Shown here one piece after another: positions 23,801 through 35,590 of a stretch of 64,000 nucleotides of DNA. The notes below the pieces were generated by a model. It did no database searches. It had not been told where the DNA came from and was given only the letters and a program-made list of their open reading frames with translations. Position 1 is the stretch's first letter, and every line of letters starts with the position of its first letter. Position numbers and translations under genes: made by a program. The stretch comes from Trileptium ribeirensis (Eukaryota > Nematoda > Enoplea > Enoplida > Thoracostomopsidae): the NCBI GenBank assembly GCA_030248225.1, contig JASANE010030195.1, positions 1 through 64,000 on the forward strand, written 5' to 3'.

Positions 23801-24263
23801 TCTGGAGAAATCCTTGACTGCCAATGTTAAACGATGTCTTTCACAACTTGCAATGGGCAAAGTGTGGACCAACCGAAGACGCCGATAGCCAAGTGGAGTT
23901 GGGTTCGTTAACAATGGGCGATTCTTCCCAGAAGTCCTTATTTATACTATTTGATTCGGCATTATGAGGTATCAGTTAACTAAGTTTGCACTATTGTGTT
24001 AACACTGAAGTAAGAATAATAAACGCAAATCTCTGATATCTCTTCACTCCTATTCCGCTCGCCGCAGCTCCGGTGAACGATAGCACCAGTCTTAGCACTT
24101 TGAGTTAGAGGGCAGGCACGCTCATATTCCGCAAGAAGGGTTTTGAAATTAAAGGGCAAATAGAGGAATAGAGGAGATGTATATGCTCTGAATGTGTTTA
24201 TACAGAGGCTTATAATTCGCTCCGTTTCCCCTCGCCGCCGCGAACCACTACTATATTAAAAAT

Positions 24264-24400
24264 GAGGGAACGAAGGCAACAAATGAAGGTCGTGGTTGAA
24301 AGAACGAAGACGACAAAACAACGTTGTGTAAAGAACGAATGCGACAAATTAAAGTCGTTGGAACGAAGGCGACAAATGAAGGACGTCGTAAAAGATGAAA
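24264..24400. repeat. Minisatellite of ~28-34 bp units
   Basis: Four diverged units, each starting gaacgaag/atgcgacaaa and continuing with 'tgaaggtcgt' or similar. A weaker 'ggttacaata' periodicity follows at 24470-24620. Confidence 0.7.
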
Positions 24401-25168
24401 ATTTAGGAAATATAGGACACAAATGAAAAAATAGGAAATATAGAACAATTGGCAACTATGCAAGTACGACGGTAAATCATACATTCACGACAATGACTCG
24501 TGTTATGTTTAAAAAAGTATACGCTTACGGTAACAATAAACCATACAATTATGGTTACAATAGATGGTATAACAAGGTATACAATACGGCTAACCACGAA
24601 TGGTACAATAGAACAACCATCAATATAATTATTATGGGTCATACGAACAGAAGCAGGTTCACCTAATTCATGCAATTCTAACAAGGTCAGAGTAATAACA
24701 GGCTATACAGGTACAATTTGTAATTGAATTAACAATTGAATAACGTAAAACGTATGGTTACAATTTTGCAACCAAATAATATATATACACGCACGTACAC
24801 TCGCGCTTAAATTCCGTTCACTCATTCATTTTGGTATTAGTTTCCACACTAGACATAGAATTGGGATCCACAATGTTGCCCAATACTCTGTGGTGAGAAT
24901 TAATCGATGTCCTAACGATCCAAAACGAATCTGTTACACTAGTCTTGTAGAGAAAAAGTTGGGATCTTCTACTTTTATAAACTTTGTAGGTCTCGATTAA
25001 ATGATTTTAGAGTTCGAAAATCCAGCGCAAAACCTCTATGAGTCTGTTTATACGGGGATGGAAACAGCGGCTTTTTTTCCACACTGCATTAAAAGGCACA
25101 TATCCGAAATAGCAAAAATCGTATTAAAATTTGCTCCAAGGTTTTTTCAAAATGGCCCGAGTCCCGCT
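24401..25168. other. Intron 4 sequence, no gene
   Basis: Low-complexity AT-rich DNA with scattered 'ggtatacaata'-like words. No coding potential. Confidence 0.4.
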
Positions 25169-25507
25169 TGGGTCTAGCAAATTTCTTTTGGGTGCAGACC
25201 TTATCCGTTGAGTCTAAACTTACAATTTTGGCCCGAGAATTTAACGAAATTTCACACAATAAAGAAACGTAATTACGAAACGCAATTTGACATTATTACA
25301 CAATTACAAATATATAAATTATTCTCCGCATGTCCCAAACCAGGATAAACGACGAGGGTGATCCGTGAAACCAACAACAAGCAATTATACACAGATTTAA
25401 GCATAAACGGCTGAAAGCCTGCGCATTATAATAGAATTTAATAATAGACTCTATGTCTCCGAAGCCGAAACTGCCCTGGGTCCAGCAAAATTTTTTTTGG
25501 GTCCACG
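25169..25507. repeat. Dispersed repeat family G, copy 1
   Basis: A ~310-bp body flanked by direct repeats of about 30 bp: 'gggtctagcaaatttctttt' at 25169 and 'gggtccagcaaaattttttt' at 25478. The same arrangement occurs in opposite orientation at 29690-30035. The interior has 'caaaccaggataaacgacgagggtgatc'-like sequence. No coding potential. Confidence 0.7.
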
Positions 25508-26007
25508 TAAAAATATTTGGGCCCAGGCCCAAAAAACCTTGGTGGTTACGCAAAACGTCCATTGAAAAGGTTCTGCATGATACAAACGAACAAAAATAAT
25601 TTTTCCATTCGATTCCGCATTATAGACAACTCGCTTGTGTTATCACGATTGCATGATGGTCCTTCAAGCATAAAAATCTGCCCTGTTATGAATAAACCGG
25701 ACGGTGGTGCGACGCCCCATTTTGACGCGAAAGCAACTAGTAAGTTTGTCACCGCCTTTCAGGTGTCAAGAATAACCGACAAAAATTATGTCCTAAACTC
25801 AATCATTTTTGAGATTCCAGCTGAACACTTTCATACGAATGTAGTCCAATAGCAAAATGACGTTGTTCAGGATGAATTTTTATACTGCAGTAGAAACGAC
25901 GACTATACGGCCGAAACAGATCGCAATATGAACGCTATCATATGACGATAGCGATGTAAATCATGTTCTTCTCACGATGTCACCAAAAAACTATCGAGAC
26001 TACATAC
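25508..26007. other. Intron 4 sequence just downstream of exon 4
   Basis: A frame is open at 25517-25852 on the plus strand but shows no motif; it is probably chance. Confidence 0.35.
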
Positions 26008-26191
26008 TCCAACTTATCCTCGATCTCAGCCACATACTGAACCGTTTGATCAGCTGTCGCTTTATCAACTTCCAGCATCTGAATGTGGCGCTCCATTTTG
26101 CGACGCTCACTTTGCATTTCTTTCTTTTCTAGCTCCATATCCTCAAGCCGACCTTTATAGTCCCATTTAGCACGCTTCGGGCGAGGACGTT
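26008..26191 (-). CDS. KIFC1: Kinesin-14 (KIFC1-like) exon 4, start of stalk
   Basis: Exon of 184 nt (2 + 180 + 2). The acceptor is attgttag with the exon starting at 26191; the donor is ttgga|gtatgt (GT at 26007). Its first two bases (AA) complete the G left by exon 3 to make GAA. It encodes RPRPKRAKWDYKGRLEDMELE, which lines up with the KRPAWDLKGQLCDL-like segment that opens the coiled coil of vertebrate KIFC1, followed by a charged coil (KKEMQSERRKMERHIQMLEV). That W-D-x-K-G signature is the main reason for naming the gene KIFC1-like and not a general coiled-coil protein. Confidence 0.87.
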
Positions 26192-27801
26192 CTAACAATA
26201 AAAACGTACGAAAAAATGTTAGATTCGTTAAGCGGAAAATAATGCTAACTTTATAGTAAAACAGAAATAATAGATGTGTAATTCAATGTTGAAGCGTATT
26301 TTGGCAAATATAATGAAAATATCGCCAACATATGTAGATATTTCTAGTTTGAAGAATAGTAATCAGTTTGGTTAGTATAAGCAGGAACGGAGTGCGTCAG
26401 CCAACGAAACATGATCTTATTTACAATAAAATCCCAAAGTAAGCCGTTTTGTCTACATCAAGACTTATCCCAACAAGAATTGTGTTTGTTACAAAAGAAT
26501 AAGAATACAGACATAACCTGACTCAAAACTAAAACTGATGCATTCCTTTGGATAAACGATTGCTTTAGATTGGCCAAATTGGGGCGGTGGGGGATCCCTG
26601 GCATTCTTTGGTTGGCCCTGGTTTAAAACAGGTAACCCCGGTTCACGACTCTTGAAAATTTTTTGTTTTCAATCGGTCCAACGTACATTAAATTTGGTCA
26701 AAACTTTTACTAAAATTCCGTTGTGAAACCAAAAATTTCACAAATTTTGTCAAGATTTGCTTTAAAATAGCTTCTTCTCTCCATCAAAACCATTTTGGCA
26801 CTGTTTCTGACACGGTTTTTGATCGGTTTTCTCTTGGCAAAATCCCCCCCGTTCATACCCCATGGAAAAATTTTCAGCGAATGGAGAGCCCAGTAAAGCA
26901 TATGGCGCAGGGTCAGGCACTTCGGCTGCTCCATATGCAATAACGACACCGACATACGTTTTTAAAGGTATTGAAACTTCAACAAAATTCAATTTTTATA
27001 ATATCCAAAGTTTATCGGGGTACACACTTATGCGCCTAGCTTGTGAGGCGAAATTCTCTAGGTATTTGTGCTTAACTCAAAGGCCCCAGCACTAGATTCG
27101 TGAGAAAGCCAGCCTTGTCGACGTGTCGGTAAGGAAAATCCGAAACCATTTTCCAGACAGGAAAACTCTAACAAAAACAACTCATAACTAGTGAAGCTCG
27201 CTTGCGAGCCATAACTCGAGTGGTGAGAACAATCCCCCGAATCAGAAGTGTGAAAAATATTTGCCACATAATATTTTTGACACTCGCAATGAGCTTGTCG
27301 GCCCAGAAAACCCCATATCCGACACTAAAACCAACAATAAACATACATTCAGGTGCTTTTCCCACGACTTCTCACCAAATATGAAATTTGGCGCCAACTG
27401 TAACCTTATAGACTCCAGATTGGGAAGTAGTTGAAAAACTTGTTATATATCATTGGAAATCTCTGGCTACATGGAATAGGCCTATTAGTTTGCGAATACC
27501 TCGTTTACTTATTGAGAAAAGTCGCAAAAACTGGAGGGAGTGCCCGAAAAATGGGCCAAAATGACGTCATTTTGCCCCATAACTTTTCCCACGGGAAAAA
27601 ATTCAAAAATCGGGCTCCGTCACTACACCTAAATCGACCATTGCGGTTCGAATGAGCTATCTTGCATCAAAAACCGCCCAACCGTTATCGAGACCCAGGT
27701 GCGACAGACACACACAGACAGGACCTCCTCAACCCCTTCCAACGCCAAAATTGAAAATTCTCGTTCCACTCGCTCGCGCCAAAACAGTTTAAGCAGTCTA
27801 C
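26192..27801. other. Intron 3 with an inverted family-C repeat
   Basis: No gene. 26690-26870 is an inverted copy of the interior of repeat family C (landmarks ttgacaaaatttgtgaaatt and ttttgccaagagaaaaccg on the reverse strand). 27630-27720 has a 'gcggttcgaatgagct...gacagacacacacagacag' tract related to the family-D termini. Confidence 0.5.
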
Positions 27802-28053
27802 CTATGCCTGCAACGCAGTTATCTTCCTTGTTCATGACGATTGCTCTTCTCTTGCCGGACCCTCCATGCTGAGCCGAAACTCTTGACGTATTAGCGCCCG
27901 ATTCCGTTAGAATCGATTTCGCCTTAGCACCATACACTGAAGTGGCTCGGGTATAGCCAGCACTAACTGCCGCTACTTGCTGTCTTACACCAATAGACGA
28001 TGAGCGATTTTTTGATGCTATTGTTGGGGCAAATAACCGCGACTGCGACAGTT
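27802..28053 (-). CDS. KIFC1: Kinesin-14 (KIFC1-like) exon 3, basic tail
   Basis: Exon of 252 nt (2 + 249 + 1). The acceptor is attttgttgtag with the exon starting at 28053 (AA), completing the G of exon 2 to GAA. The donor is gcatag|gtagac (GT at 27801). It encodes LSQSRLFAPTIASKNRSSS to KRRAIVMNKEDNCVAGI. It is Ser/Arg/Lys-rich with no predicted coil. Kinesin-14 tails of this kind hold the second, motor-independent microtubule-binding site and nuclear-import signals; KRRAIVMNK would suit a short basic signal. This part diverges fast, so support comes from splice phases more than from similarity. Confidence 0.72.
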
Positions 28054-28485
28054 CTACAACAAAATAATGAATTAACTTATCAAACCAGAATTCATGCATA
28101 GGTGAAAACGCATTCATAAACACGTTCAGTAATTCCTATTCCTTTAACGAATATCTACATTTCATTCAAACATTTACGTACAAACAGACTGATTGGTTGC
28201 GGAAATGCGATCCTTAAGCTGGAAAATCGTTCGGAAATATTACTAATTTTAATGTCAGCGGGATGATACTGTGGTATGTTATTTAGAAACAACATATGCC
28301 CTTCCTAATCAGCCGAAAGAAACATCAAATTGTGTTGATTTTAGAAAAGGGGAATCCCAATGGCAATATTTATTTATATTTTGATAAGCAGAGATATGCT
28401 ACGGAGTCATGCTAGATACGTGTATATATACGCTTCCAATAGGCCAACACAGTAAACATCGAATGGTGTCGACCAATAAAACGAT
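28054..28485. other. Intron 2 sequence, nothing recognised
   Basis: AT-rich spacer between exon 3 and the hAT copy at 28486. Confidence 0.4.
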
Positions 28486-29524
28486 CAGGGAATGACCCAT
28501 ATTTTTACCAGAATAATCCGAAATCGGAACCAACAATAGCTACTGTCTATTTGAACCGGATTCAGAACCTGGTCTTCAAAATTTATATATAGTAAAACAA
28601 TTGAAACTACTGTGGATTCAAAATGTGTTAGAAATGAATTTTACATTAAACTTAGTGTATGGCGATGGCATTGTTGTGTATCTGAAGTTTGAGAAGCGAC
28701 TATGCAAGCTAACAATATTTATCGATCACAAGGCCATTTATCGAAAAAAAGTGCTTCCACGATGTAGCTCTGCGCCACACTGAATGTGCTTGTGTCTTCG
28801 ATCTTCAATCGCATCCCTTTACTAGACGTTTGTTACATATTGACCTATAGGAAATTTCAAATTATTGGTTTATCCGGTTCTAAAAACATAACTGAAGGTG
28901 TGCTATAATTTTCTATACAGAGTGTTATAAAATGAGATAAACTGTCATACTACTCCGAACAGTTTCAATAAATACAGTTCATTACCATGAATATAGCTTC
29001 AGGCTGCGCTGTAGATACGTTCCTTTATTCCATGTACACTGATTTAAGTTACCAATCTTAGAGCACTGTAAATTTCTCAAAACGTGTTTATGTTGTGGGG
29101 CAGTGTTCGAGTTTAAAGGTTCCGGCCTACGTACTTCTAAACAGTCAATACTCTGCTATACATATCATATTAAACCGAGTCAATTCCAAGATAACACCAC
29201 GGATCCCTGAATGGAAAAATCAGCTGCTACAAACATCCAGCTAGCTTTGTTCTGCTGAAGATAATTCCTATAAAGTCAACATGAAAAATTCCTACTGAAA
29301 TTATTTGTTTTTATCCTTACGTTTTACAAGGCAATTTGCTCAGTTAATATTTTTGGTTTCGTTGTATTAGGACTTTACCACTGTGTAACGTATCATTGTA
29401 CTACAGCGACAGCAAGAGTAAAAAAATGTACGAAAATTTTAAGTCGGAACTCCGGTATGGCCTTTGCCTTTTACCGGGACCGCAACACGATTTTCGCCGG
29501 AACCGGAATTCCAGTTACTGCCTA
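28486..29524 (+). mobile_element. Non-autonomous hAT element, diverged forward copy
   Basis: 1039 bp. It starts CAGGGAATGACCC and ends CCGGAATTCCAGTTACTGCCTA. The subterminal landmark 'ggattcagaacctggtcttc' followed by 'aaatttatatatagtaaaac' matches the other copies. Flanks aaaacgat / aaatttat agree at 5 of 8 positions, so the target duplication is decayed or uncertain. Many small indels relative to the 33.4-kb copy. Confidence 0.85.
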
Positions 29525-29689
29525 AAATTTATATATTATATACAAATATAACACATCCAAAGGTTCGCTGAATACCGTTTTTTATAATTTAGTGAGCTAG
29601 TGTTGCAATTTAATCTTTCTTCCACATACATTCGCTAATCAATCGGTTTTGTTAATTGAGCACAACAGGTTGGCTCTACAGGTGGGCCT

Positions 29690-30035
29690 GGCCCCAAATA
29701 TTTTTAAGTGGACCAGAAAAATTTTTGCTGGACCCAGGGCAGTTTCGGCTTCGGAGCCATAGGGTCTGCTAATAAGTTCCGTTACAAAGTGCAGGCTTTC
29801 AGCCGTTTGTGATTACATGTATATAGTTGCTTTTTGCTGGTTTCACGGATCGCCCTCATTGTTTATCCTGGCTTGGGAAAGACAGAGAATAATTTATATA
29901 TTTGTAATTATGTAATAATGTCAAATTGCTTTTCGTATAAACGTTTCTTTATTGTGTAGAATGTCGTGAAATTCTCGAGCCAAAATTGTAAGTCTAGACC
30001 CAGCGTTTAACCCAAAAGAAATTTGATAGACCTAA
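29690..30035. repeat. Dispersed repeat family G, copy 2 (inverted)
   Basis: Opposite orientation to 25169-25507. Direct repeats 'gaaaaatttttgctggaccc' (about 29717) and 'caaaagaaatttgatagacc' (about 30012) bound the same body ('ggctttcagccgtttgtgatt', 'ggtttcacggatcgccctca'). Confidence 0.7.
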
Positions 30036-31187
30036 GCGATAATGAGATATATTTCACACGTCTTCCCAGTTACGGCATCTTCAAACAATTGTGCGAGTCA
30101 GCTGGCAAAAACGGGTTCCCACTGGATCAATACCATTTGGTAGTTGTTGATGCCACAAAAAACTGACATTAGTATTTTCTCTGAAATTCTATTCTAAAGC
30201 AAAAATTCAAGTAGAATACGTGGCGAATAGTTTAAAAATTAAGTTTAACCTCAATTTTTTGAGGCGCTTTCTCGCTGTACTAGCGTTTCCATGGAATACT
30301 GAAATTTTTTTAATTTCGAAGCCACCTCTTCGAGTCGCCGTGTGCAACATTTTTTACCCGGCACATATAGCGCCCCTCAGCGGTGGTCCGCCGCCCCTGG
30401 CAAAATCTTCAGCGAATGGAGATCATCATTCTTGTTTTTTAACGTTTTGGTGGGGTAGTTAACAAAGCGACACAGAAATTTTGTATTCTGTTAGCAAGTA
30501 GCTAACTATACACGTGTTTCAAATATTAGCACCCATACTGATTTATTAAAGCTGAATCATTCTATAGATAACAGCCAAAACGGACCTGTTAACCATGTGT
30601 TGTGTGGTTTCAAAACTATGTACTTTTACTGTCAGAAAGCGGTCACGGTTTATTTTGTTAAAAATACTGATACTCTCTGAAGTAAGCTAACTAATAAAAC
30701 AGGTAAAACTGGCCTCCCCACCGATCATGTCCCTCACCCCCAACGTACTTTCTTGCGTCACTAAAAATTGCCAAGATTTTCTCTGTTAGGCTAAAACACA
30801 TGCAAACATTTCCCTAGAGATTAACTATAAAATCCTCAAATTTTCTCCTGGGGATATAACAATCACTAAAATTTTTCCATTTTAAGTAGAAATAGTTACA
30901 ATCAGTTACCAATTTAAGAAATTTTGATGTTTTCTAACGATTACCACATACCTCCCAGTTCAACGGGAAGGTCCCCTCCAGGAAGTTTGGGTTATAATTT
31001 TGGAGACAACAGACATAAACACCTTGAGTTCAACAAATTCGACTATCACGTTTCTTGCTTTAGCGGAGTTAACTAATCGAAGTTAGCAGCTGTTTTGCTC
31101 TATGAAGAAAGCTCCTAACTGATTACGTTAGTCCATGCATTTCATTACACGGCTCAAGTAGCGCTGCAAATTCAATTGTGTGCTTAC
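30036..31187. other. Intron 2 sequence; partial family-C segment
   Basis: 30350-30425 carries, in reverse, the family-C words 'ctggcaaaat' and 'cttcagcgaatggaga'. 30700-30990 resembles the 'ccccaggtactttc.tacg..attaaa' part of family A. No gene. Confidence 0.4.
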
Positions 31188-31432
31188 CTTCGCGACGGCG
31201 CGGCGGTTTGATACTCGGTCGTCCATTATACTGTCCCGCAGCTTCGGTATTTTCGATTCTTGCACTCGTACGCGCAATTTCTGTACTATCAGCATGACTA
31301 GTACCATCACCGAAACTAGGTCCCGGGGAAGTACTGTATTGATAACGGATGCTGTTTGTTTTGGATTTTGTCAAATTTTTAATCGAACGTCGTTTGAGTT
31401 TCTTGGCTTTCACTTGAGCTAACGACGGGGAA
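31188..31432 (-). CDS. KIFC1: Kinesin-14 (KIFC1-like) exon 2, basic tail
   Basis: Exon of 245 nt (1 + 243 + 1). The acceptor is attgtgttttag with the exon starting at 31432 (T), completing the TT of exon 1 to TTT. The donor is cgcgaag|gtaagc (GT at 31187). It encodes SPSLAQVKAKKLKRRSIKNL and ends PSIKPPRRRE. KKLKRRSIKNLTKSK is a strong basic cluster, fitting a nuclear-import or microtubule-binding segment of a kinesin-14 tail. The middle is Ser/Thr-rich and probably disordered. Phase agreement with exons 1 and 3 supports it. Confidence 0.75.
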
Positions 31433-32959
31433 CTAAAACACAATCAGCAAACCAAATTAAATATCAGCCAATCGTAAACTGATAACTGAAGCGATACAAA
31501 TACTTTTATACAAGCAACCAGACTGAAGGCTTTAAGCACAACTGTTAAAGATAACGCCCAGTAGAAAATTTAATTCAATCAAACAATAAATTCATGGAGT
31601 TTAATGGCGTCATAACCAAATTGAAGGAGAATTAAAAGAATCGTGGATCGCGGACAACCATGTTCATTTAGTCTTCAATTTTTTGGTGCCTTGGAGCCAT
31701 ATTTCGATTTTTCTGAGCGCCTCAGTGTTTTCAAAAGAACTAATAATACGGCACATATTCCTCAACAATAAACATAAGTTTTATACTATATATATAATAT
31801 CTTGTACTTGTCCTAATGGGGTAAAACTTGTAATCGCTCGATTTCAAGTTTGATTGGAAAATTGAGAATTTTCCCTTCACATATCTTCCGTAGGTGACCT
31901 GTGGAACTTTCAGATACACCATTGGAGAAGCAAGTAATGAAATTTGGCTAAAGAATGACTATTACGACTTATCGGACTTGGGGAATAAAAGTGAAAAGAA
32001 AGATAAATACCCCTATTTGGCTAAATGCTACCGTGCGACCACCCTGTGAAGTAAAATCCAGGCCCTGAGAGCAATTTCTAACCCCGAAATTTGTTGCGGT
32101 CGACCATACATTTACAGTGCTGAAAATGAAATTTAATAACCATTTCAACATCCAATCTATACACGACCATGTAAAGGTAACTGTGCGACGACTACTTGGA
32201 ATTATATTTTAAACGTTTCCGAAAATGTGCTAAACTCATTTTGAATAAACTAAAGAATTTGTTTATATAAATCTCAAATTTAAAAAACGGCCCTTGAGCA
32301 GGTTGAAACAATTCTAACAGTTCTCAAATAAAAACCAGTTCCCCAGATAGTAAAGTGACACCATAAAATTCGCGAAAATCTGGCGATGCAGTTTTCAAAT
32401 ATTCATCCGGGGTTCCACACATAGAGGTCGATCCTAAAGATTTCAAGCTTTGGTTTCAGTAATCGCTCGAGACGACTGAACGTTGCAAATTTGAGGTATA
32501 AATTCCACAAGAAAAACTTCACAAACTGACAACCCCAACTTTCACCGAACGAAAAGTGAGAATTATTCGTCAACACTCATAATTAAAAACAGCGATACAT
32601 GTATGTGGACTGAACAAAGGAACATTTCCAGACAAAGTCAAATATGACCCAAAGCGATGTTACGTTCAATAACGCTTAAATTTCATAGATTAAGATGAAT
32701 ATAAGACAGGAAAAAGGATATTACTGTCCCCACGCCCCCGAATTCAAGAAGGAAAATGATAACGCCTAGATATTATTAATATCATATACCTAAGCATATA
32801 ATGGCCTGTTCACAACGGTGGAGGGTACCCCCCACTTTCCACATCCCAACACGTTCGTGAGAGTTTCCAAATTCCCCCTCCCGCTCAACTAAATTAAAAA
32901 TTTTTTATGTCTGTAAATTAATGTTTTTGTTCGCAGTTTTTTAAACATTAATTACAACT
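31433..32959. other. Intron 1 sequence, nothing recognised
   Basis: No coding frame, tandem repeat or known transposon end was seen before the composite element starting near 32960. Confidence 0.4.
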
Positions 32960-35590
32960 AGTAACTCTATCGAAAATGCAGAACGTAGTGAAGTATAGCT
33001 ACACATACGCCTTTTGCAAGCGCAGCCAATCAGCTCTCGACAGCACACGTCGATATGCTATATGTGCATATCATATAATACCGCACAAGTTACAACAAAA
33101 CTAACACCGGCAATAAGTTTTCCATGCCCCAAAAACCCCAATTGGAAGCTATCAGCGGCCCAGGACGTCAGAACAAATTTTTAAATTTCGGGTCGAAGAA
33201 CCACAGGGGTTCCATGCCTCAAATACCATGAACCGGAGCCTTCATGGAAAAACAAAAAAGAGGCATCGGCATCGATCATTTTACTATGAAATAAAACCAT
33301 GCAGAGAAACAAATTCGAAAGTTAAGGTAAAAGTAACCTTGCGTCCGTGAAGGGCACTAACCAGGGAATAACCGGAACCGGAACCAGCAACCGGAACAGT
33401 CCATTTAAACCGGATCCGGAACCTGGTCTTCGAAATTTATATATAGTAAAACAGATGATGGAAGAAATGAAGGTATAGTGGTTTTAAAATGCATTAAAAA
33501 TAACTTTTACATTAAACTTGTATTGCGATGGTATTATTGCCTTTCTCAAACTTTAAAGAGACTGAGGAAGCTAATAATGTTTATTTATTGATCAAATATG
33601 TCGATTTTTGGACATTCAGAGCAAAAAATGTCTTCCACTATACACCATTGCGTACACTGCGTCACATCGAATGTGCTTACAAAGCTTGGAGCGTAGAGTA
33701 CACACTTTGGCTCTGTCTCCAGTCGCCTCCCTTTACTACACATATGTTTGTTGCATGTTCTTCTGTAGGAAACTTAAAATTATTGGTTTATATGATTCTA
33801 AGAGAAAATAATAGATAGAAGGTAATTTTCTGATCAGCGGTCAGAGACACTACTTAGGCTAGCGTTGGACAAACAGTGCCGTCAGTTAGATCATAATGAT
33901 GATAACTTTCTAATCAGAATGCTATAACTGAGACACACTGTGATGCTGCTCGCAGAGTTTCAATAAATACAGTGCATTGCCAAGAAAGCAGTTTCTAGCT
34001 GCGTTGCAGATAACGCTATTTTACTTAGATTTAGACTGATTTACCAAGTTTACAAGCGCACTGGCGGGTGCTTGACGCAATTTATGTTAGCCAAGCATAC
34101 CCTAAGTACTTCTGCGTAAGCCATACTCTGTTACCGAGTTGGACCGGTTTAATTCAAACGTATCCCACAGACTTCTGGATGTGTAAAATAGCTGCTACAG
34201 GCATCAACCTGGCTTTGATTTAACAAACTCCTGCAGGTTATTATGAAAAATTCCTGCTCAAATTACGTGCCCTACTTACGTTTCACACGGCTAATTGGTC
34301 AGTTAATCATTTCTTTTGCTTGGTTGTATTGGTGCTTGACCATTGTATAATATATATTAAATATGTTTGGATTACAGGATGAAGGAAAAAACGTAGAAAA
34401 TTTCAAACAAAATTTTTAAACCGGAATTCCGGTTCCGGTATGGTTTTTGCCCTTTGAACCGCAACCGGAACACGATTTTCGCCGGAACCGGAATTCCGGT
34501 TACTCCCTGGCACTAACATAAGGTAAAAAACCTTTATTTTGCTCTCTGAACAGGAACCTTGGTGGAGCCATAGCTTAGTACCCATGGAACCATGAGTCAC
34601 AGAGCAAAACCAACACCGGCAATAAGTTTCCCATGCCGAAAACCCCCAAGTAAAATTTTTCAGCCGCCTAAGACGTCAGAACAAATTTTCAAATTTTGGG
34701 TCGAGGAACTATTGGGGCGCCATACCCCCGTACCTCAAACCCATAACTTCAGAAACGGAGCTTCAATCGAAAACAGGCATCGGCATTTATCATTTATCAG
34801 TAGGGCCAAGCAGAGAAACAAATTCTAAAGTTAAGATAAAATAACCTTGCTTCAGCTGCCTTGGACATCAGAATAAATTTTCGAATTTTGAATCGAGGAA
34901 GCATTGGGGCACCGTACCTCAAACCCCATAACTCAAGAACCGGAGCCTTAATCGAAAAACAAAAAAGAAGCATTTGATTTCATTTTTATACGAAATAGGG
35001 CCAAGCAGAGAAACAAATTCTAAAGTTAAGATAAAAATAACCTTGCTTCCATGAAAAATAATAAAAGATGTATATATACAAAATTTTTGCTCTCTGACCC
35101 GAACCTTGGGGGTGCCATATCCCCGTACCCATGGGGCCACGAGTCACAGAGCAAAACCAACACCGGCAACGAGTTTCCCACGCCCCAAACCGCCCAAGTG
35201 GTACTTTTCAGCAACCCAGGACGTCAGAACAAATTTTCAAATTTTGGGTCGAGGAACTATTGGGGCGCCATACCCCTGTACCTCAAACCCCATAAATCCA
35301 GAGCCGGAGCCTTAATCAAAAACCAAAAAAGAAGCATCGGCCTTTGTTATTTTATTATGAAATAAAACCAACCACAGAAAAAATTCGAACCCCATTTTGA
35401 CCCATAGCCCCGGAACCCGACCCCAAATCAAAAAATGCTCGAGGATTTACACGGTAAATAGACACTATGCCGGTTCGAATGAGCGCAAGATCACGAAAAT
35501 CGGTTAAGTCGTTCCCGAGTGACGGCCGATCACACACACAGACGGAATTTAAAAGATTTCACCTCTGCAACACACAATCTCCATTACGTT
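32960..35590 (+). mobile_element. Composite element I with internal ~366-bp repeats
   Basis: Left boundary landmark actctatcgaaaatgcagaacgtagtgaag; right boundary landmark 'gccgatcacacacacagacgg' to 'caatctccattacgttcgg'. Both boundaries recur at 38895-41440 around an equivalent interior. The interior consists of diverged units with the landmarks 'aaaaccaacaccggcaa', 'cgtcagaacaaattttcaaa', 'ctcaaaccccataa' and 'gataaaaataaccttgcttcc'; full units are about 366 bp and one shortened unit is about 190-250 bp. Ends show short inverted similarity (CAGAACGTAGTG at left, its complement CACTACGTTYTG at right in the better-kept copies). It is interrupted by a hAT element at 33362-34509. Without that insert it is about 1.5 kb. 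No coding potential; non-autonomous. Confidence 0.7.
33362..34509 (+). mobile_element. Non-autonomous hAT element, best-preserved copy
   Basis: 1148 bp from CAGGGAATAACCGGAACC to GGAATTCCGGTTACTCCCTG, flanked by a perfect 8-bp duplication gcactaac (33354-33361 and 34510-34517). It sits inside a unit of composite element I. The equivalent site in other units reads gtgaagggtactaaaatggg without the insert, which confirms both borders. It has a 96-codon open frame (33528-33818) shared in part with the 8.0-kb copy, but there is no transposase motif, so it must have been moved by a transposase encoded elsewhere. Confidence 0.95.

Noticed and set aside
24210..24484. Hydrophobic minus-strand frames resembling membrane segments
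   Set aside because: They are produced by reading the gaacgaaggcgacaaatgaa minisatellite in reverse.
33528..33818. ~95-codon frame inside the hAT copy at 33.4 kb, also open at 8177-8461 in the 8.0-kb copy
   Set aside because: The frame is not kept in the 42.7-kb or 28.5-kb copies, has no domain, and the two open copies are simply young and similar. It is treated as chance within a non-autonomous element.
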